Origin: Prevotella sp. CAG:755
Lineage (GTDB): Bacteria; Bacteroidota; Bacteroidia; Bacteroidales; Bacteroidaceae
DNA length: 8,935 bases
Assembly (NCBI GenBank): GCA_000431275.1
Contig: HF989184.1
Coordinates: forward strand, 1,917 to 10,851
Direction of reading: 5' to 3'
Shown: positions 5,633 to 8,935 of the stretch, piece by piece
Layout of the letters: the number at the start of each line of letters is the position of its first letter
Numbering within the stretch: position 1 is the stretch's first letter
The notes under the pieces: generated by a model
What the model was told of the DNA's origin: nothing
The model's input: the letters and a program-made list of their open reading frames with translations, nothing else
Database searches by the model: none
Program-made: the position numbers and the translations under genes

Positions 5633-7354
5633 ATGAACTACGAATGGAACTACGAAGCGCCCTCGGCCGAGGAAAAAGAACAAGGCCGCATCCTCGGGCG
5701 TGAAGTGGGCGTCCATCCCGTTTTGGGCCAGCTCCTCGTGCACCGTGGCATCACGTCGGCGGCCGAGGCGCGCCGTTTCTTCCGCCCCCAGCTCTCCGAA
5801 CTGGCCGATCCGTTCCTGATGGACGACATGCACACGGCCGTCGACCGCCTCAACGAGGCCATGGGGCGGAAGGAGCGCATCATGGTCTACGGCGACTACG
5901 ACGTCGACGGCTGCACCGCCGTGGCGCTGGTCTACCGTTTCCTGCGCCAGTTCTATTCGAACGTGGACTTCTACATCCCCGACCGCTACGACGAGGGGTA
6001 TGGCGTCTCGCGCAAGGGAGTGGACCACGCCGCCGAAATGGGCGTCGGACTTGTCATCGTGCTCGACTGCGGCATCAAGGCCGTCGACGAAATCGCCTAT
6101 GCCCGCTCGCTGGGCATCGACTTCATCATCTGCGACCACCACGTCCCCGACAAGACCATGCCCCCCGCCGTGGCCGTGCTCAACCCGAAACGCGCAGACA
6201 ACCACTACCCCTGCACCGACCTCTCTGGCTGCGGCGTGGGCTTCAAGTTCATGCAGGCCTTTGCCGAGAGCAACGGCATCGAACTCAACAAGCTCACCCC
6301 CCTGCTCGACCTTTGCGCAGTGAGCATCGCCGCCGACATCGTCCCCATCACGGGCGAAAACCGCATCCTGGCCTACCACGGCCTGCGCTGCCTGAACACA
6401 GCGCCCTCCATCGGCCTCCAAGCCATCGTCGAGACCTGCGGGCTGGACGAACGCGAGCTGACCATGGCCGACATCATCTTCAAGATCGGGCCACGCATCA
6501 ACGCCTCAGGACGCATGCAGAACGGCAGCGAGGCCGTCGAGCTGCTCGTCGAGAAGGACTACGACGCCGCCCTCGAACGCGCCGCGCGCATCAACCTCTA
6601 CAACGAAGCCCGCAAGGACCTCGACAAGCAAATCACCGAAGAGGCCACCGAGCGCGTCCGCCAGCTGCCCGACCTCGACGCGCGCCGCGCCATCGTCCTG
6701 ACGGGCGACACGTGGCACAAGGGCGTCATCGGCATCGTGGCCTCGCGCCTGACCGAACTGTTCTACCGCCCCAGCGTCGTGCTGACCTGCACCGACGGCA
6801 TCGCCACAGGCTCGGCCCGCTCGGTGACGGGATTCGACGTCTACAAGGCCGTGCAGAGCTGCGCCGACCTGCTCGAGAACTTCGGCGGACACACCTATGC
6901 CGCCGGCTTGTCGATGAAGGTGGAGAACGTGCCCGAGTTCACGCGCCGCTTCGAGGAGTTCGTGGCCACCCACATCCATGGCGAGCAGACCCGCCCCCGC
7001 CTCGACATCGACGCCATCATCGACTTCAAGGACGTCACCCCGCGCTTCAACAGCGAGCTCAAACGCTTCGCCCCCTTCGGGCCGGGCAACCCGAAACCCA
7101 TCTTCTGCACAAAGGGCGTCTATGACTACGGCACGAGCAAGGTGGTCGGGCGCGGGCAGGAACACATCAAGCTCGAACTCGTCGACAACAAGTCGAGCCA
7201 CGTCATGAACGGCATCGCCTTCGGCCAGAGCGCACAGGCCCGCTACATCAAGACGAAGCGCGCCTTCGACATCTGCTACACCATCGAAGACAACACCCAC
7301 AAACGCGGCGACATCCAACTCCTCATCGAGGACATCCGCCCCGTCGAACACTGA
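5633..7354 (+). CDS. recJ: single-stranded-DNA-specific 5'-3' exonuclease RecJ
   Basis: The 573-residue product is a full-length RecJ, about the usual size. It degrades single-stranded DNA from the 5' end in recombination, mismatch and base-excision repair, using two metal ions. DHH-domain motifs are intact: DYDVDG (88-93), LDCGI with D145, CDHHVPD with D168-H169-H170, and the NPKR...GCGVGFKF segment after it. The DHHA1 domain contains HKGVIGIVASRL and GGHTYAAG (418-425). The C-terminal OB-like domain includes FGPGNPKPIF (482-491). I see no missing catalytic residue. The ATG at 5633 is the first sensible start, and no Shine-Dalgarno is present, as is normal in this phylum. The stop is 3 nt before recQ, indicating one transcript. 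Third codon positions are mostly C or G. Confidence 0.97.
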   Translation: MNYEWNYEAPSAEEKEQGRILGREVGVHPVLGQLLVHRGITSAAEARRFFRPQLSELADPFLMDDMHTAVDRLNEAMGRKERIMVYGDYDVDGCTAVALVYRFLRQFYSNVDFYIPDRYDEGYGVSRKGVDHAAEMGVGLVIVLDCGIKAVDEIAYARSLGIDFIICDHHVPDKTMPPAVAVLNPKRADNHYPCTDLSGCGVGFKFMQAFAESNGIELNKLTPLLDLCAVSIAADIVPITGENRILAYHGLRCLNTAPSIGLQAIVETCGLDERELTMADIIFKIGPRINASGRMQNGSEAVELLVEKDYDAALERAARINLYNEARKDLDKQITEEATERVRQLPDLDARRAIVLTGDTWHKGVIGIVASRLTELFYRPSVVLTCTDGIATGSARSVTGFDVYKAVQSCADLLENFGGHTYAAGLSMKVENVPEFTRRFEEFVATHIHGEQTRPRLDIDAIIDFKDVTPRFNSELKRFAPFGPGNPKPIFCTKGVYDYGTSKVVGRGQEHIKLELVDNKSSHVMNGIAFGQSAQARYIKTKRAFDICYTIEDNTHKRGDIQLLIEDIRPVEH

Positions 7355-7357
7355 CCC

Positions 7358-8935
7358 ATGGCGACCGACTATCTGGCCATCCTGCGGCGCTGGTGGGGCT
7401 ACGACAGCTTCCGCGGCGTCCAGCTCGACATCATCCGCAGCATCGGGGAAGGGCGCGACACCCTCGGGCTCATGCCCACCGGAGGCGGAAAGAGCATCAC
7501 CTTCCAAGTCCCGGCCATGGCCACGGAGGGGGTCTGCCTCGTCATCACCCCCCTCATCGCCCTGATGAAAGACCAGGTCGACGCCCTGCGCCGGCGCGGC
7601 ATCAAGGCCACCGCCATCCACACCGGCCTGACGCAGGACGAAATCGCCAAACGGCTGGACAACTGCCTCTTCGGCGACTATAAGTTCCTCTACGTCTCGC
7701 CCGAGCGCCTCGGCTCCGAATTCTTCCGACACAAGCTCCGGAAGATGCCCGTCAGCTTCATCACCGTCGACGAGGCACACTGCATCTCGCAGTGGGGCTA
7801 CGACTTCCGCCCGGCCTACCTCGACATCGCCGCCGTGCGCAGCCTGCTGCCCGGGTGTCCCGTGCTGGCCCTGACAGCCACCGCCACCCCCACCGTCATC
7901 GACGACATACAAGAGCGCCTCGGCTTCCGCCGGAAGAACGCCATCCGCATGAGTTTCGCCCGGCCGAACCTCTCCTACGTCGTGCGCCACACAGACAACA
8001 AGGAGGCTACGCTCCTGCGCATCCTCGAAGCCGTACCCGGCGCGGCCATCGTCTACACCCGCTCGCGGCAGCACACCTACGACACGGCGCGATGGCTCAA
8101 CGAGCAGGGCATCAGCGCCCAGCACTACCACGCAGGCCTCACCCCGCTCGACAAGGACCTGCGCCAGCGCTCCTGGCAGGACGGCGAGACGCGTGTCATC
8201 GTCGCCACAAACGCATTCGGCATGGGCATCGACAAGCCCGACGTCCGCGCCGTCGTCCACCTCGACGCCCCCGATTCCATCGAAGCCTACTTCCAGGAAG
8301 CCGGCCGTGCCGGGCGCGACGGGCTGCCCGCCTATGCGGTCCTGCTCGTCAGCGGAACCGACCGCGGCGTGCTGCGCCGGCGCGTGGCCGACACCTTCCC
8401 GCCCAAAGCGTTCATCCGGCAAGTCTACGACCATCTCGCCTACTTCTTCCAGCTCCCCATACACACCGGCGCGGGCCGCACGTTCGAGTTCGACATCGCC
8501 GAGTTCTGCCGCAACTTCAAGCACTTCCCCGTGCCCGTCGAGAGCGCCTTGCAGATCCTCGGCCGCGCGGGCTACCTCGCCTACCGCGACAAGGACGACA
8601 ACACCTCGCGCCTGCGCTTCCTCGTCACACGCGGCGAACTCTACGACATCGACACCTCGGGCCCGGAGGACGAGGCCGTGCTCAGCGCCCTCATGCGCAC
8701 CTACGGCGGCCTCTTCGCCGACTACGTGAGCATCGACGAAAAGCGCATCGCACGCGACGCCGGCCTGAGCCCCCAAGCGGCCTACGACACGCTCAAACGC
8801 CTCACCTACCGCCGCATCCTCCACTACGTGCCCCGTCGCGACATCCCCCACGTCACCTATCTGCGCCCCCGCATCGACGGCGCCGACGTCGCCCTCCGCC
8901 CCGAGGTCTACGAACAGCTGCGCGACCTTTATGCC
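7358..8935 (+). CDS. recQ: RecQ-family ATP-dependent DNA helicase (3' partial, zinc-less type)
   Basis: 526 codons are open from ATG 7358 to the right edge with no stop. RecQ unwinds DNA 3'-5' and, with RecJ, resects stalled forks and breaks. Helicase motifs are complete: FRGVQ with Q24, Walker A MPTGGGKS (39-46), DEAH (138-141) running into the RecQ aromatic loop HCISQWGYDFRP, LALTATA (170-176), ATNAFGMGIDKPDV, and the arginine finger QEAGRAGRDG (313-322). After the helicase core comes a probable winged-helix region, but the four-cysteine zinc site of E. coli-type RecQ is absent: only C384 is visible between residue 323 and the edge. This appears typical of one Bacteroidota RecQ subgroup. 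The remaining C-terminus, including any HRDC domain, lies beyond the window. It follows recJ by 3 nt. Confidence 0.96.
   Translation, partial: MATDYLAILRRWWGYDSFRGVQLDIIRSIGEGRDTLGLMPTGGGKSITFQVPAMATEGVCLVITPLIALMKDQVDALRRRGIKATAIHTGLTQDEIAKRLDNCLFGDYKFLYVSPERLGSEFFRHKLRKMPVSFITVDEAHCISQWGYDFRPAYLDIAAVRSLLPGCPVLALTATATPTVIDDIQERLGFRRKNAIRMSFARPNLSYVVRHTDNKEATLLRILEAVPGAAIVYTRSRQHTYDTARWLNEQGISAQHYHAGLTPLDKDLRQRSWQDGETRVIVATNAFGMGIDKPDVRAVVHLDAPDSIEAYFQEAGRAGRDGLPAYAVLLVSGTDRGVLRRRVADTFPPKAFIRQVYDHLAYFFQLPIHTGAGRTFEFDIAEFCRNFKHFPVPVESALQILGRAGYLAYRDKDDNTSRLRFLVTRGELYDIDTSGPEDEAVLSALMRTYGGLFADYVSIDEKRIARDAGLSPQAAYDTLKRLTYRRILHYVPRRDIPHVTYLRPRIDGADVALRPEVYEQLRDLYA

Noticed and set aside
5477..6421. 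314-codon minus-strand open frame opposite recJ
   Set aside because: It is antisense to the DHH domain of recJ and has no recognisable motif.
6506..8851. 781-codon open frame on the minus strand across recJ and recQ
   Set aside because: It is antisense to two clear genes. The translation is Val/Gly/Ala/Asp-rich with no motif, as expected opposite genes with strong C/G third positions.

Overview
The window is GC-rich chromosomal DNA from a member of the Bacteroidota, most likely a Bacteroidales species (Prevotellaceae-like, tentative). Evidence: signal peptides cleaved just before Gln, starts without Shine-Dalgarno sequences, -7 boxes of the TAnnTTTG type, a Bacteroidales-type secreted lipocalin-like protein, and an adjacent recJ-recQ pair. 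The protein genes strongly prefer C or G at the third codon position, which leaves long open shadow frames on the opposite strand.

Layout. 1-91: probable tail of a gene entering from the left. 125-708: promoter, small secreted lipocalin-like protein, terminator-like hairpin. 795-1049: promoter, tRNA-Gly(GCC), tRNA-Leu(TAA), strong Rho-independent terminator. 1115-4043 (minus): two-gene operon with an outer-membrane TonB-dependent receptor (first) and an exported CbiK-family chelatase (second), like the haem-uptake ihtA-ihtB pair of Porphyromonas. Its promoter is TTTC-N19-TAATTTTG, and an inverted repeat covers the -7 box. 4044-5632: about 1.6 kb with no convincing protein gene but many GC-rich inverted repeats, some able to pair in mutually exclusive ways. 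5494-8935 (plus): promoter and structured leader, then recJ and, 3 nt later, recQ, which runs off the right end.

How the genes work together. The receptor and chelatase probably bind and import a metallo-tetrapyrrole (haem-like) and handle its metal in the periplasm. RecJ (5'-3' ssDNA exonuclease) and RecQ (3'-5' helicase) cooperate in resecting DNA at stalled forks and breaks (RecF-type repair), and their tight spacing implies co-transcription. No phage, IS, CRISPR or defence system was recognised. The least explained part is the structured non-coding block at about 4.45-5.6 kb, including the recJ leader.
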